Below are positions 57,057 to 64,000 of a stretch of 64,000 nt of DNA, piece by piece. The notes under the pieces were generated by a model. That model was not told the DNA's origin and made no database searches. It worked only from the letters and a program-made list of their open reading frames with translations. Source of the stretch: Candidatus Intricatilinea gracilis. GTDB taxonomy: Bacteria; Pseudomonadota; Gammaproteobacteria; Burkholderiales; Burkholderiaceae_C. A program made the position numbers and the translations under genes. Positions within the stretch are counted from its first letter, which is position 1. Each line of letters opens with the position of its first letter. Location: positions 682,001 to 746,000 of the forward strand of contig JADJDQ010000001.1 of NCBI GenBank assembly GCA_016702605.1, written 5' to 3'.

Positions 57057-57869
57057 TCAGCCGGCTGGCGCGTACACGTTGGCCAGCGTGCCGATGCCGT
57101 CGATGGACACGTCGACCGTGCTGCCGGGCTTCATGGGCAACACGCCGAGCGAGGTGCCACACAGGATCAGGTCGCCGGCCTCCAGCGTGAGATTCTGCGA
57201 AATCAGCGCCACCAGCTGGTGTGGGCTGAAGAACATGTCGGCCAGGGCGTAGTTCTGGCGCTCGCGCCCGCCGACGACGGTGCGCAGGCTGGCGGCGGCG
57301 GCGTCGAAGTCGGTCTCGATCCAGGGGCCGACAGCGCAGAAGCCGTCGAAGCTCTTGGCGCGTGACCACTGGGCGAACGACGGGTCTCGGCCGAGCAGTT
57401 CCATGGCCGTCACGTCGTTGGCGCAGGTGTAGCCCAGGATGTGGTCCGCCGCGTCGGCCTCACTCACACCCGCGGCACGTTGGCCGATGACGATGGCGAG
57501 TTCACCTTCATACGCCACGCGGCCGTCGTAACCACGCGGCGCCGGGATGGCCGCGCCGTGGCCACACAGGCTGCTGGGCGACTTGAGGAACCACAGCGGT
57601 TCAGCCGGTTCGGCCCAGCCGTTCCTGGCCGCCGCGGCGCGAAAGTTGTTCCACAGGCCGACGATCTTGCTCGGCCGGCACGGCGGCAGCAGCGGCTGGC
57701 CGGTGTTGGCGGCCGACATCACGTCGGCCAGCGCCAGGGTCTTGCCGGTGCCGAGTGCGGCGTTGGCCGCCAGCACGTCGGCGCCGACGTCGTCGTGCAG
57801 ATGCAGTGTGTCGCCGTCCAGGCGGGCCAGGGCGTCGCGGCCCTCATGACGCAGGCGCAGCCATTTCAT
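57057..57869 (-). CDS. Fumarylacetoacetate hydrolase-family enzyme
   Basis: A 270-residue protein. FAH-fold motifs include IVGLWNNF, LWFLKSPSSLCGHGAAI, AYEGELAIVIGQRA with the metal-binding Glu pair, GYTCANDVTAMELLGRD, KSFDGFCAVGPWI and GDLILCGTSLGV. Such enzymes act as acylpyruvases or 2-hydroxyhepta-2,4-diene-1,7-dioate isomerases in aromatic catabolism; the exact reaction is unclear. It sits downstream of rquA on the same strand but with a 134-bp gap. Confidence 0.87.
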   Translation of the reverse strand: MKWLRLRHEGRDALARLDGDTLHLHDDVGADVLAANAALGTGKTLALADVMSAANTGQPLLPPCRPSKIVGLWNNFRAAAARNGWAEPAEPLWFLKSPSSLCGHGAAIPAPRGYDGRVAYEGELAIVIGQRAAGVSEADAADHILGYTCANDVTAMELLGRDPSFAQWSRAKSFDGFCAVGPWIETDFDAAAASLRTVVGGRERQNYALADMFFSPHQLVALISQNLTLEAGDLILCGTSLGVLPMKPGSTVDVSIDGIGTLANVYAPAG

Positions 57870-58003
57870 CTCGGTGGTCTCCAGGGGTGTGCCGGCGCCG
57901 TGGCCTGGCGGCGGGTGGGATCAGCGTCCGGCCAGGCCAGGCGTCGGCTCGGGCGGGGGCGAAGCGGGGCGGCGATGTGACTCGACCGGCTCGCCGCGCC
58001 GGG

Positions 58004-58927
58004 TCAGATGCGCTCGAATTCGAGCAACTGGTACAGCCCGGCAAAGTGCAGGCGTTTGCTCACGAGCTTGATCGGCGCACCCTCGGGCATGAAGTGTTCG
58101 ATCGAGTTGCGCCACAGGTCGAGCGCATACGGCTCCAGCGTGGCGAGCACGGCCTTCATGGGCCAGTGCAGCGGATGCCAGCCGTGGGCGCGGTGGTAGT
58201 CGACCACCACCAGCCGGCCGCCGGGCTTGAGGACCTCGATGGCTTGCGCCAAGGTGCCGCGGCGTACGTCTTCGGGCTGCTCGTGCAGCAGGAAGAACAA
58301 CAAGGCGCGATCGAAGCTCTGCTCGGCCAGCGGCAGCGCCGAACTGTCACCCAGCACCATCTCGACCTTTTCGGCACCCGGCACACCCGACAACTTCTGG
58401 CGCAGCCCGGCCAGTTGCTGTGGCAACACGTCGACGACGGTGAGCGACGAACCCGCCGGCACCCGCGCCACGATGGACGGCGTGAGGTCGCCGTACACAC
58501 AGGCGATCTGCAGGCTGCGCCCCGGCAGACTGCTGCCCAGCATGGCCAGCGCCTGGTCACGCAGCCAGCGGTAGTTGCCGAACAGGATGGCGTTGACCAG
58601 CCATTGGCGCTCGAACACATGCAGTGCCCGCGGGTGCACGTAGGCCCAGTTGTAGACCTCGGTCAGGTAACCCGGCACCTTGGGGGTGGCGGCGCGGGCG
58701 CGGCGCAGCAACCGGCCCGTTTCGCCGCTGGCGGCAGCGGCATCGGCCTGCGGCTGACTAGCCGGCACACCAGCCAGCGAGGCATGGACCCCGGCGCGGT
58801 CGACGTGGGGCAGGTCGGACGCGCTGTCGATGAGCAAGGTCGACGCCTCACCGGGGTGCTGGGTATCGACGCGACGCAGTCCGTCGGTATCGTTGAGCAG
58901 GGATTTCGCGTAGACGGGCGCGGTCAA
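58004..58927 (-). CDS. rquA: Rhodoquinone biosynthesis methyltransferase-like protein RquA
   Basis: A 307-residue SAM-fold protein. The RquA pattern is clear: VPGYLTEVYNWAYVHPRALHVFERQWLVN, LQIACVYGDLTPSIV, VVDVLPQQLAGLRQKL, FFLLHEQPEDVRRGTLAQAIEVLKPGGRLVVVDYHR and AGLYQLLEFERI. RquA converts ubiquinone to rhodoquinone, used with fumarate reductase under low oxygen. The start is a TTG (58925-58927) preceded at six bases by AGGAGG (58934-58939). A GTG at 59032 would add 35 residues without such a site. Confidence 0.88.
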   Translation of the reverse strand: MTAPVYAKSLLNDTDGLRRVDTQHPGEASTLLIDSASDLPHVDRAGVHASLAGVPASQPQADAAAASGETGRLLRRARAATPKVPGYLTEVYNWAYVHPRALHVFERQWLVNAILFGNYRWLRDQALAMLGSSLPGRSLQIACVYGDLTPSIVARVPAGSSLTVVDVLPQQLAGLRQKLSGVPGAEKVEMVLGDSSALPLAEQSFDRALLFFLLHEQPEDVRRGTLAQAIEVLKPGGRLVVVDYHRAHGWHPLHWPMKAVLATLEPYALDLWRNSIEHFMPEGAPIKLVSKRLHFAGLYQLLEFERI

Positions 58928-58933
58928 AGGCTG

Positions 58934-58939
58934 CCTCCT
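58934..58939 (-). promoter_or_regulatory. Ribosome-binding site deciding the TTG start of rquA
   Basis: A perfect AGGAGG on the minus strand, six bases before the TTG at 58925-58927. No comparable site precedes the in-frame GTG upstream. Confidence 0.8.
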
Positions 58940-59312
58940 GGCTGTTGCACACTTCGGGCCGACAAGGCCCGCTGCCGAGTGTCGGCGCAGTCGTGGACCC
59001 GAGAGTAAACGCAAGTTGACGCCTTGCGCCACATCACGCCCGCCCGTCGGTGTCCGTCCGGCCCATGGCGTGCCGGCCCGCGAGTCTCGCCGAACTTGGT
59101 GAGCCGCCGCGCAAGTGCCCGCCAGAGTCCTGCCTTTCGAGCCGCCGGGCCACCGGACAAGCTGGCGAGCTGGTGCGCCAATGCCGTCGCGCCGGGCTCA
59201 CCGGTGCATCCGCCCGCCGGGCGCCGTCCATCGCCTATCGACATGGCCAACGCCGATGGCGAGCGCCCTGGAACCGCGCGCGTACCTGGGCCGATGCGGC
59301 AAACTCCTGGGC
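58940..59312. other. Gap between rquA and the thioredoxin-like gene
   Basis: About 370 bases separating two divergent genes. It holds the rquA leader, with a GGGCC-N5-GGCCC hairpin at about 58956-58970, and GC-rich DNA with no convincing gene. I see no FNR-type box, though rquA would be expected to respond to oxygen. Confidence 0.4.
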
Positions 59313-59711
59313 ATGACCGCTGCGCCCGCGCACGACGACGATCACGTCACCTCGAACGTCACACACGACGGCTCGGCCGAACCCGTGCTGATCGCCTGCC
59401 TGTGCGCTGCCTGGTGCCGCACTTGCGACGACTACCGCAGCACCTTCGACGCGGTGACGCGGGAGTTCGGTGATCGGGTCCGGGTGCTCTGGGTCGACAT
59501 CGAGGACGACGAAGAGGCACTCGGCGGCGTCGACGTGGTCGACTTCCCCACGCTGCTCATTGCCCGCGGCGACCACATCGCCTTCTACGGCCCGGTGCTG
59601 CCCCATGCGCAGGCACTGCGGCAACTGACCGAGCGCGGCTTGCTGGGCGCCCTGGGCGAGGTCAGGCATCCGGCGCTGGTCGGCCTGCCCGGGCGCATCG
59701 GGCGCTTGTAG
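59313..59711 (+). CDS. Thioredoxin-like protein (CRTC active site)
   Basis: A 132-residue protein. AAWCRTCDDY carries the CxxC site, and VDFPTLLIARGD is the cis-Pro strand typical of thioredoxin folds. A His/Asp-rich N-terminal tail replaces a signal peptide, so it is cytoplasmic. The start is at the ATG at 59313. The C-terminal helix ends in a Gly/Arg-rich tail. Confidence 0.8.
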   Translation: MTAAPAHDDDHVTSNVTHDGSAEPVLIACLCAAWCRTCDDYRSTFDAVTREFGDRVRVLWVDIEDDEEALGGVDVVDFPTLLIARGDHIAFYGPVLPHAQALRQLTERGLLGALGEVRHPALVGLPGRIGRL

Positions 59712-59812
59712 CGCGAGCGGCCGCACCTGCACAAACACGGGCAAACGTAAGGACCGGGCCGCCGACCATGACGGCATGGCCTGCGCTCGCCGGCCGACCA
59801 GCTGCGTCCGGA

Positions 59813-60958
59813 TCACGCCGTCCCGGCCAGCATCACCACGCGGTTGCGGCCCAGGTGCTTGGCCTGGTACAGCGCTTCGTCGGCGTGTTCCAGGGCCGAG
59901 GCAGGGCTACCTGCTGCGGGATTGCCGGCCACGAACACGCCGATGCTGCAGGCCACCGGCACTGCGAGCGGTGCCGACCGGGTCGCGACATGCAAGGTCA
60001 GTGCAGCGACCGCCGCATGCAGCCGCTCGGCCACGAGCATGGCCCCCTCGTTGTCGGTGCCAGGCAGCATGACGACGAACTCCTCGCCGCCGTATCGCGC
60101 CAGCAAGTCGCCAGGGCGCGTGAGTGCTGCGCGCAAGGCGCGGGCAATCTCCTGCAGACAGGTGTCGCCGAAGGCATGGCCGAACTCGTCGTTGACCCGC
60201 TTGAAGTGGTCGACGTCGATCATCATCAGCGCCACCGGTGTGCGCTCGCGCCGGGCGCGGGCCCATTCCTGCGCCAGCCGCCGATCGAAATGCAGGCGAT
60301 TGGCCACCTGCGTGAGGGTGTCGGTGCAACTCATCAGTTCCAGCTCGCGGGCGCGTTGTTCGAGCTCGGCCCGCGCACACGCCGCCGACCAGTAGTCGGT
60401 GTGCACCACCCGCGACGAATGCCGCACGTAGAGCAGGAACAGCAGCACGGCGACGAGGTGAAAGCCTCGGTCGCCGTGCGGAAACAACAGCATCACCAGC
60501 GAGGGCGGCAACACGGCCAGCGCCGCGTACAAGCGCCGAACGAGGGGATCGATCGACAGCGAAATGCCACCCGATGCGGCAACGCCCGTCAGGGTGAACC
60601 AGATCCAGTCGCCGGCCTGTGTGCCGCTCGGTCGAGCCCTCTCGGCCGCACAGGCCAGCCCCCACACGAGTGGATTGGCCAGCAGCAGGCCCACGAAGCT
60701 GGCGCGTGCCAGCGGCAGATCGGTCGACGAGCGGTCGGGCAGATGCGATTCGGTCCACCAGCGCACCACCATGTTCGCGCCGAAGGTCATGCCGGTCAGC
60801 CAGAACAGCAGTGGCGACCGACCGGCCAGCCCACTGAACACACCGATCAGCAGCCACAGCGCCAGGTGCAGCGCCAGACCGCCACGCGCACGCTGGGCCA
60901 GATCGAGCAGGGCCAGGCGCTGCAGGTCGGGTGGAGGTGGAGGTGGCAGGGTGGACAC
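59813..60958 (-). CDS. Membrane-bound GGDEF diguanylate cyclase
   Basis: A 381-residue protein. It begins at a GTG, has a proline run (PPPPPP) and six membrane helices up to residue ~195. The GGDEF domain has DTLTQVANRLHFDRRL, DVDHFKRVND and an intact RYGGEEFVVMLP. No PAS or other sensor is seen apart from the membrane block. It should synthesise c-di-GMP. A hairpin ends six bases before the start codon. Confidence 0.9.
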   Translation of the reverse strand: MSTLPPPPPPDLQRLALLDLAQRARGGLALHLALWLLIGVFSGLAGRSPLLFWLTGMTFGANMVVRWWTESHLPDRSSTDLPLARASFVGLLLANPLVWGLACAAERARPSGTQAGDWIWFTLTGVAASGGISLSIDPLVRRLYAALAVLPPSLVMLLFPHGDRGFHLVAVLLFLLYVRHSSRVVHTDYWSAACARAELEQRARELELMSCTDTLTQVANRLHFDRRLAQEWARARRERTPVALMMIDVDHFKRVNDEFGHAFGDTCLQEIARALRAALTRPGDLLARYGGEEFVVMLPGTDNEGAMLVAERLHAAVAALTLHVATRSAPLAVPVACSIGVFVAGNPAAGSPASALEHADEALYQAKHLGRNRVVMLAGTA

Positions 60959-60963
60959 GGTGT

Positions 60964-60982
60964 GGATGCGATATTTGCATCC
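60964..60982. promoter_or_regulatory. Inverted repeat GGATGC-N7-GCATCC just upstream of the GGDEF gene
   Basis: Perfect 6-bp arms around a 7-base centre. It overlaps the expected ribosome-binding region of the GGDEF gene on the minus strand, so it may control translation or bind a regulator. Confidence 0.4.
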
Positions 60983-61000
60983 GGGGTTTCGTCGCGCACG

Positions 61001-61015
61001 AGATCAACTTGATCT
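61001..61015. promoter_or_regulatory. Palindrome AGATCAA-C-TTGATCT
   Basis: Perfect 7-bp arms around one base in the gap between the divergent GGDEF and metY genes. It has the ATCAA/TTGAT arms of FNR-type sites in the opposite order. The binding protein is unknown. Confidence 0.45.
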
Positions 61016-61214
61016 GCCGAGGCGTTCCCTTGTCACGGCGGCTGGCCGACTTGCAACGAAGTGCTGAATTTGTCCGTCAGCGTACACAGTCGAGCACGAG
61101 CGCCTTGCCTACGACCCGATCCGCATGAGCACATGAGGTTTGTGTAGTTGCGCACAAGCGCCGCCGGCCTTAGCCTGCACGCCCCAACCAGATACCCACC
61201 GAGGAGCCCACCCC

Positions 61215-62528
61215 ATGGCGAACAAGACCGGCCACGAAAACTGGCGTTTCGAGACGATTTCCGTGCACGGCGGCTACAGCCCCGAGCCCACCACCAGAGC
61301 GGTGGCGGTGCCGATCTACCAGACGGCGGCCTATTCCTTCGACAACGCCCAGCACGGCGCCGACCTGTTCGACCTGAAGGTGGCGGGCAACATCTACACC
61401 CGCATCATGAATCCGACGCAGGACGTGCTCGAGCAGCGCGTCGCGGCGCTCGAAGGTGGCATCGCCGCCCTGGCGGTGGCCTCGGGCCAGGCGGCGGTCA
61501 CCTACGCCATCCAGACCATCACCGAAGCCGGCGACAACATCGTCGCCAGCAGCGCGTTGTACGGAGGCACCTACAACCTGCTCGCCCACACGCTGCCCCA
61601 GTTCGGCGTGACGACCCGTTTTGCCGACTACCGTCAGCCCGAAAGTTTCGAGGCGCTGATCGACGCCCGCACCAAGGCCGTCTTCGTCGAATCGCTCGGC
61701 AACCCGCAGGGCAACGTGACCGACATCGCGAAGATCGCCGAGATCGCGCACCGCCACGGCGTGCCGGTGATCGTGGACAACACCGTGCCGTCGCCGTACC
61801 TCAGCCGGCCGATCGAACACGGCGCCGACATCGTGGTGCATTCACTCACCAAGTACCTGGGCGGCCACGGCAACAGCATCGGCGGCGCCATCGTCGACAG
61901 CGGCAAGTTTCCCTGGGCCCAGCACAAGGAACGTTTCAAGCGCCTGAATGAACCGGACGTGAGCTACCACGGCGTGGTCTACACCGAAGCGCTCGGCCCG
62001 GCCGCCTACATCGGCCGCGCCCGCGTCGTGCCGCTGCGCAATACCGGCGCGGCGATCTCGCCGTTCAACGCCTTCCTGATCCTGCAGGGCATCGAGACGC
62101 TGGCGCTGCGCATGGAACGCATCAGCGCCAATGCCCTGGCCGTGGCGAAACATCTGCAGGCACACGCCAAGGTCAGCTGGGTGAACTACGCCGGTCTCGA
62201 GACCCACCCCGACCACGCGCTGGCGCAGAAGTACTTCCTGCGCGGCCAGGCCAGCGGCCTGCTCACCTTCGGCCTGAAGGGTGCGGCTGGCGGTGGACGT
62301 GAACGTGGCGCCCGTTTCCTCGACGCGCTCGATCTCTTCACCCGCCTGGTCAACATCGGCGACGCCAAGTCGCTCGCCACCCATCCGGCGTCGACCACGC
62401 ACCGCCAGCTCAATCCGGCTGAGCTCGAGAAAGCCGGCGTGAGCGAAGACACGGTTCGCCTGTCGGTCGGCATCGAACACATCGACGATCTGCTGGCCGA
62501 TCTGGATCAGGCGCTGGCGGCGGTGTAA
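61215..62528 (+). CDS. metY: O-acetylhomoserine aminocarboxypropyltransferase/cysteine synthase (MetY type)
   Basis: A 437-residue PLP enzyme of the Cys/Met metabolism family. Features are QTAAYSFDNAQHGADLF, RIMNPTQDVLEQRVAALEGG, SGQAAVTYAI, VDNTVPSPYLSRPIEHGADIVVHSLTKYLGGHGNSIGG with the PLP lysine in SLTKYLGG, and HPASTTHRQL. It makes homocysteine from O-acetylhomoserine and sulfide. A GAGGAG-type ribosome-binding site precedes the ATG at 61215. No SAM or SAH riboswitch fold was recognised upstream. Confidence 0.93.
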   Translation: MANKTGHENWRFETISVHGGYSPEPTTRAVAVPIYQTAAYSFDNAQHGADLFDLKVAGNIYTRIMNPTQDVLEQRVAALEGGIAALAVASGQAAVTYAIQTITEAGDNIVASSALYGGTYNLLAHTLPQFGVTTRFADYRQPESFEALIDARTKAVFVESLGNPQGNVTDIAKIAEIAHRHGVPVIVDNTVPSPYLSRPIEHGADIVVHSLTKYLGGHGNSIGGAIVDSGKFPWAQHKERFKRLNEPDVSYHGVVYTEALGPAAYIGRARVVPLRNTGAAISPFNAFLILQGIETLALRMERISANALAVAKHLQAHAKVSWVNYAGLETHPDHALAQKYFLRGQASGLLTFGLKGAAGGGRERGARFLDALDLFTRLVNIGDAKSLATHPASTTHRQLNPAELEKAGVSEDTVRLSVGIEHIDDLLADLDQALAAV

Positions 62529-62539
62529 GGCACGTTTGT

Positions 62540-62565
62540 GCCCGGGCGAGCCTAACTGCCCGGGC
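62540..62565. terminator. Hairpin between convergent metY and the next gene
   Basis: Two GCCCGGGC arms with a 10-base loop, 12 bases after the metY stop and overlapping the stop of the opposing gene. No T-run follows, so activity is uncertain. Confidence 0.4.
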
Positions 62566-63124
62566 TTGTCAACCGGGCGACCGTGGTGCTGCTGCGCGCG
62601 GGTGCTGCCGCGCTGGCCGGGTCGTCCATGCCGACGACGACGACCTCGCAGCCGGGGCTGCGGTAACAAATGGTGGCGCGGGCGAGTTGTTCGACCCACT
62701 CGCGTTCGGTGGCGGGCGCAAACAGTTCGACGGTGTAGACCCGCGCCTGGTCGAGCGGAAAGGCCGTGCCGTTGACCACCCGGGTGGTCTGGGCGGTCGT
62801 CGTCGAGGTCGCGGTCGTGGTGGTCCCCGCTGCCGGCCTGGCCCGAGCCGGCGTCGACGGATCGGTGGGCGAGGCCAGTTCGTTCGGTTCATCCCGATCG
62901 ACGACACAGACGAGCCGGGTCGCCTCGTCGCTCAGGCTGCACAACCAGGGTGGGCCGGCCCAGGCACCGCTGGTGACCAGCAGCAGCCCGGCGGCAAACG
63001 CGGCAGAGCGGGCGTACGGCTTGATGCCGGGGCCCACGCCTCGGTGGGTGGTCGGACGGCTGGCGCCTGCGGGCTGTGTGAAGCCGGGGGCAGCGGCGGC
63101 GGGTGAGGTGATGGGGTGCGACAT
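62552..63124 (-). CDS. Exported hypothetical protein
   Basis: A 190-residue protein from the ATG at 63124. The hydrophobic segment AAFAAGLLLVTSGAWAGP is preceded by a Pro/Thr-rich tail of about 40 residues. The mature part has a Thr/Ala-rich linker and a C-terminal beta domain with TICYRSPGCEVVVVGMDDP. Its long n-region before the signal core resembles the lipoprotein gene at 4701-5198. Function unknown. Confidence 0.6.
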   Translation of the reverse strand: MSHPITSPAAAAPGFTQPAGASRPTTHRGVGPGIKPYARSAAFAAGLLLVTSGAWAGPPWLCSLSDEATRLVCVVDRDEPNELASPTDPSTPARARPAAGTTTTATSTTTAQTTRVVNGTAFPLDQARVYTVELFAPATEREWVEQLARATICYRSPGCEVVVVGMDDPASAAAPARSSTTVARLTSPGS

Positions 63125-63281
63125 GGCGGCGTCTCCTGACACCGCCATATCGGCTGGCCCCGGCGCCGGCTGGACACCGTTTCAGCCCCGGCACCCGGCT
63201 GAAGTGCGCCGGATCACTCGCTTCAACCGCCATTCGATCGTTGGCGTCGTGCGGCGCCGCGGACCTCTGCCCTCTGCCTGG

Positions 63282-64000
63282 TCAATACCGCATACGCAGC
63301 GCCAGCAGCGCGGCCTGCACCTGCTGGCGTTCGGCTGCCAGGGCCTGGGCCAGCGGGGTGGCCAAGGCGATGTCGCCGGCGCGGGCCAGGCGTTCGATGT
63401 CGGCGCAGAGTTCGGACATGCGCCGGGCGCCGATGTTCTGTGTGGCCGACAGGAAGCGGTGCGCATGGCGGCGCAGCAGCGCGGCGTCGGCGGCACGCAC
63501 GGCCTCGTCGATGGCGGCCAGATGGCCCGGGGCGTCGGCGACGAACAGGTCGATCAGTTCACGCACCAGGCTGGGCTGGTTGTCACTCTGGATGGCGCGC
63601 AGGTGTTCGAGCCGGTTCAGATCGATGACACGGTCGGGCTCGGTGCGGTCGGCGCGGTCGGTCTGTTGCGCCAGCAACCCCGCCTGGCTGAGGGCGGCGG
63701 CCAGTTCCTGCAGCTCGATGGGCTTGGCCACGTAACCGTCCATGCCGGCGGCCAGATAAGCCTCGCGGTCACCCGGCATGGCGTTGGCCGTCATGGCGAT
63801 GATGCGCGGCAAGCCACCATGGCCGGGCATGGCGCCGTGGTCGCTGCGGCTGCCACGCTCACTGCTGCCAACACCGGTGCCAACACTGCTGCCAACACTG
63901 CTGCCATCACTGCCGACGTCGGCGTTGTCGGCCAAGGTTCGACCACCGCGGCGCTGCACGATCCAGCGCGCCGCCTGCAGGCCGTCCATCTCGGGCATCT
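63282..64000 (-). CDS. C-terminal part of a hybrid sensor kinase (REC-HPt), incomplete
   Basis: The gene runs off the window; the visible end is about 239 residues. It starts inside a receiver (MPEMDGLQAARWIV), is interrupted by a Gly/Ser/Asp-rich stretch of about 40 residues (DVGSDGSSVGSSVGTGVGSS), then resumes with PRIIAMTANAMPGDREAYLAAGMDGYVAKPI. An HPt-like helical domain follows with HRFLSATQNIGARRMSELC, where the normal HxxKG-type phospho-His segment is HAHRFLSATQNIGA. The kinase part lies outside the window. Confidence 0.85.
   Translation of the reverse strand, partial: MPEMDGLQAARWIVQRRGGRTLADNADVGSDGSSVGSSVGTGVGSSERGSRSDHGAMPGHGGLPRIIAMTANAMPGDREAYLAAGMDGYVAKPIELQELAAALSQAGLLAQQTDRADRTEPDRVIDLNRLEHLRAIQSDNQPSLVRELIDLFVADAPGHLAAIDEAVRAADAALLRRHAHRFLSATQNIGARRMSELCADIERLARAGDIALATPLAQALAAERQQVQAALLALRMRY

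Overview
The window is very GC-rich, densely coded DNA that looks like a betaproteobacterium of the order Burkholderiales. The Sphaerotilus/Leptothrix/Rubrivivax neighbourhood is my best guess. The supporting signs are tandem Bug-type periplasmic binding proteins, many paired two-component and c-di-GMP genes, a RquA rhodoquinone methyltransferase, an AlkB alkane hydroxylase and GTG/TTG starts. The organism is inferred from gene content only. I saw no rRNA, tRNA, CRISPR array, transposase or prophage.

Layout. Positions 1-9.2 kb hold the tail of a nitronate monooxygenase, a glutamine amidotransferase with a hexanucleotide-repeat insertion, a YgjP-type peptidase, a solitary LanC-like cyclase and two RNA helicases (SUV3-like and DbpA) read divergently. 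From 9.2-15.1 kb come a large hybrid sensor kinase and a penicillin-binding protein 1A gene broken by one extra G. From 15.2-17.5 kb there are two toxin-antitoxin pairs (BrnTA, VapBC-like) around a DUF1801 gene and an orphan 3' piece of a CysA-type ATPase. From 17.5-25.4 kb lie a kdpD-kdpE-kup cluster without kdpFABC, an ECF sigma factor with its YCII partner, and yidB. From 25.4-30.8 kb there is a HlyD/ABC exporter with a divergent CecR-like TetR regulator; its permease gene carries an uninterrupted run of 23 C near its start. From 31-40.6 kb come a diguanylate cyclase, an HD-GYP phosphodiesterase, a TPR protein, a LysR/oxidoreductase pair and a Spy/CpxP-like-regulator-kinase operon.

The most unusual part is 40.6-51.2 kb. 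A two-gene operon is present twice in tandem. Each copy has a near-consensus sigma-54 promoter, a conserved ~167-nt leader, a ~450-residue exported protein (A) and a ~970-residue exported protein (B), then a terminator in the same place. A is homologous to the N-terminal half of B; B adds five fibronectin type III-like repeats. The window therefore holds four members of one secreted family that I cannot assign to a described function. I propose it as a sigma-54-controlled cell-surface or extracellular-matrix system.

From 51.4-64 kb follow alkB, a DMT exporter, a PD-(D/E)XK-like protein, two Bug proteins, a fumarylacetoacetate-hydrolase-family enzyme, rquA (TTG start with a strong ribosome-binding site), a thioredoxin-like protein, a GGDEF protein, metY, a small exported protein and the C-terminal end of another hybrid kinase running off the window.

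Recurring themes are c-di-GMP turnover (two GGDEF proteins, one HD-GYP), envelope and ion stress sensing, and simple-sequence DNA inside conserved domains (amidotransferase, KdpE receiver, terminal kinase receiver, ABC permease).
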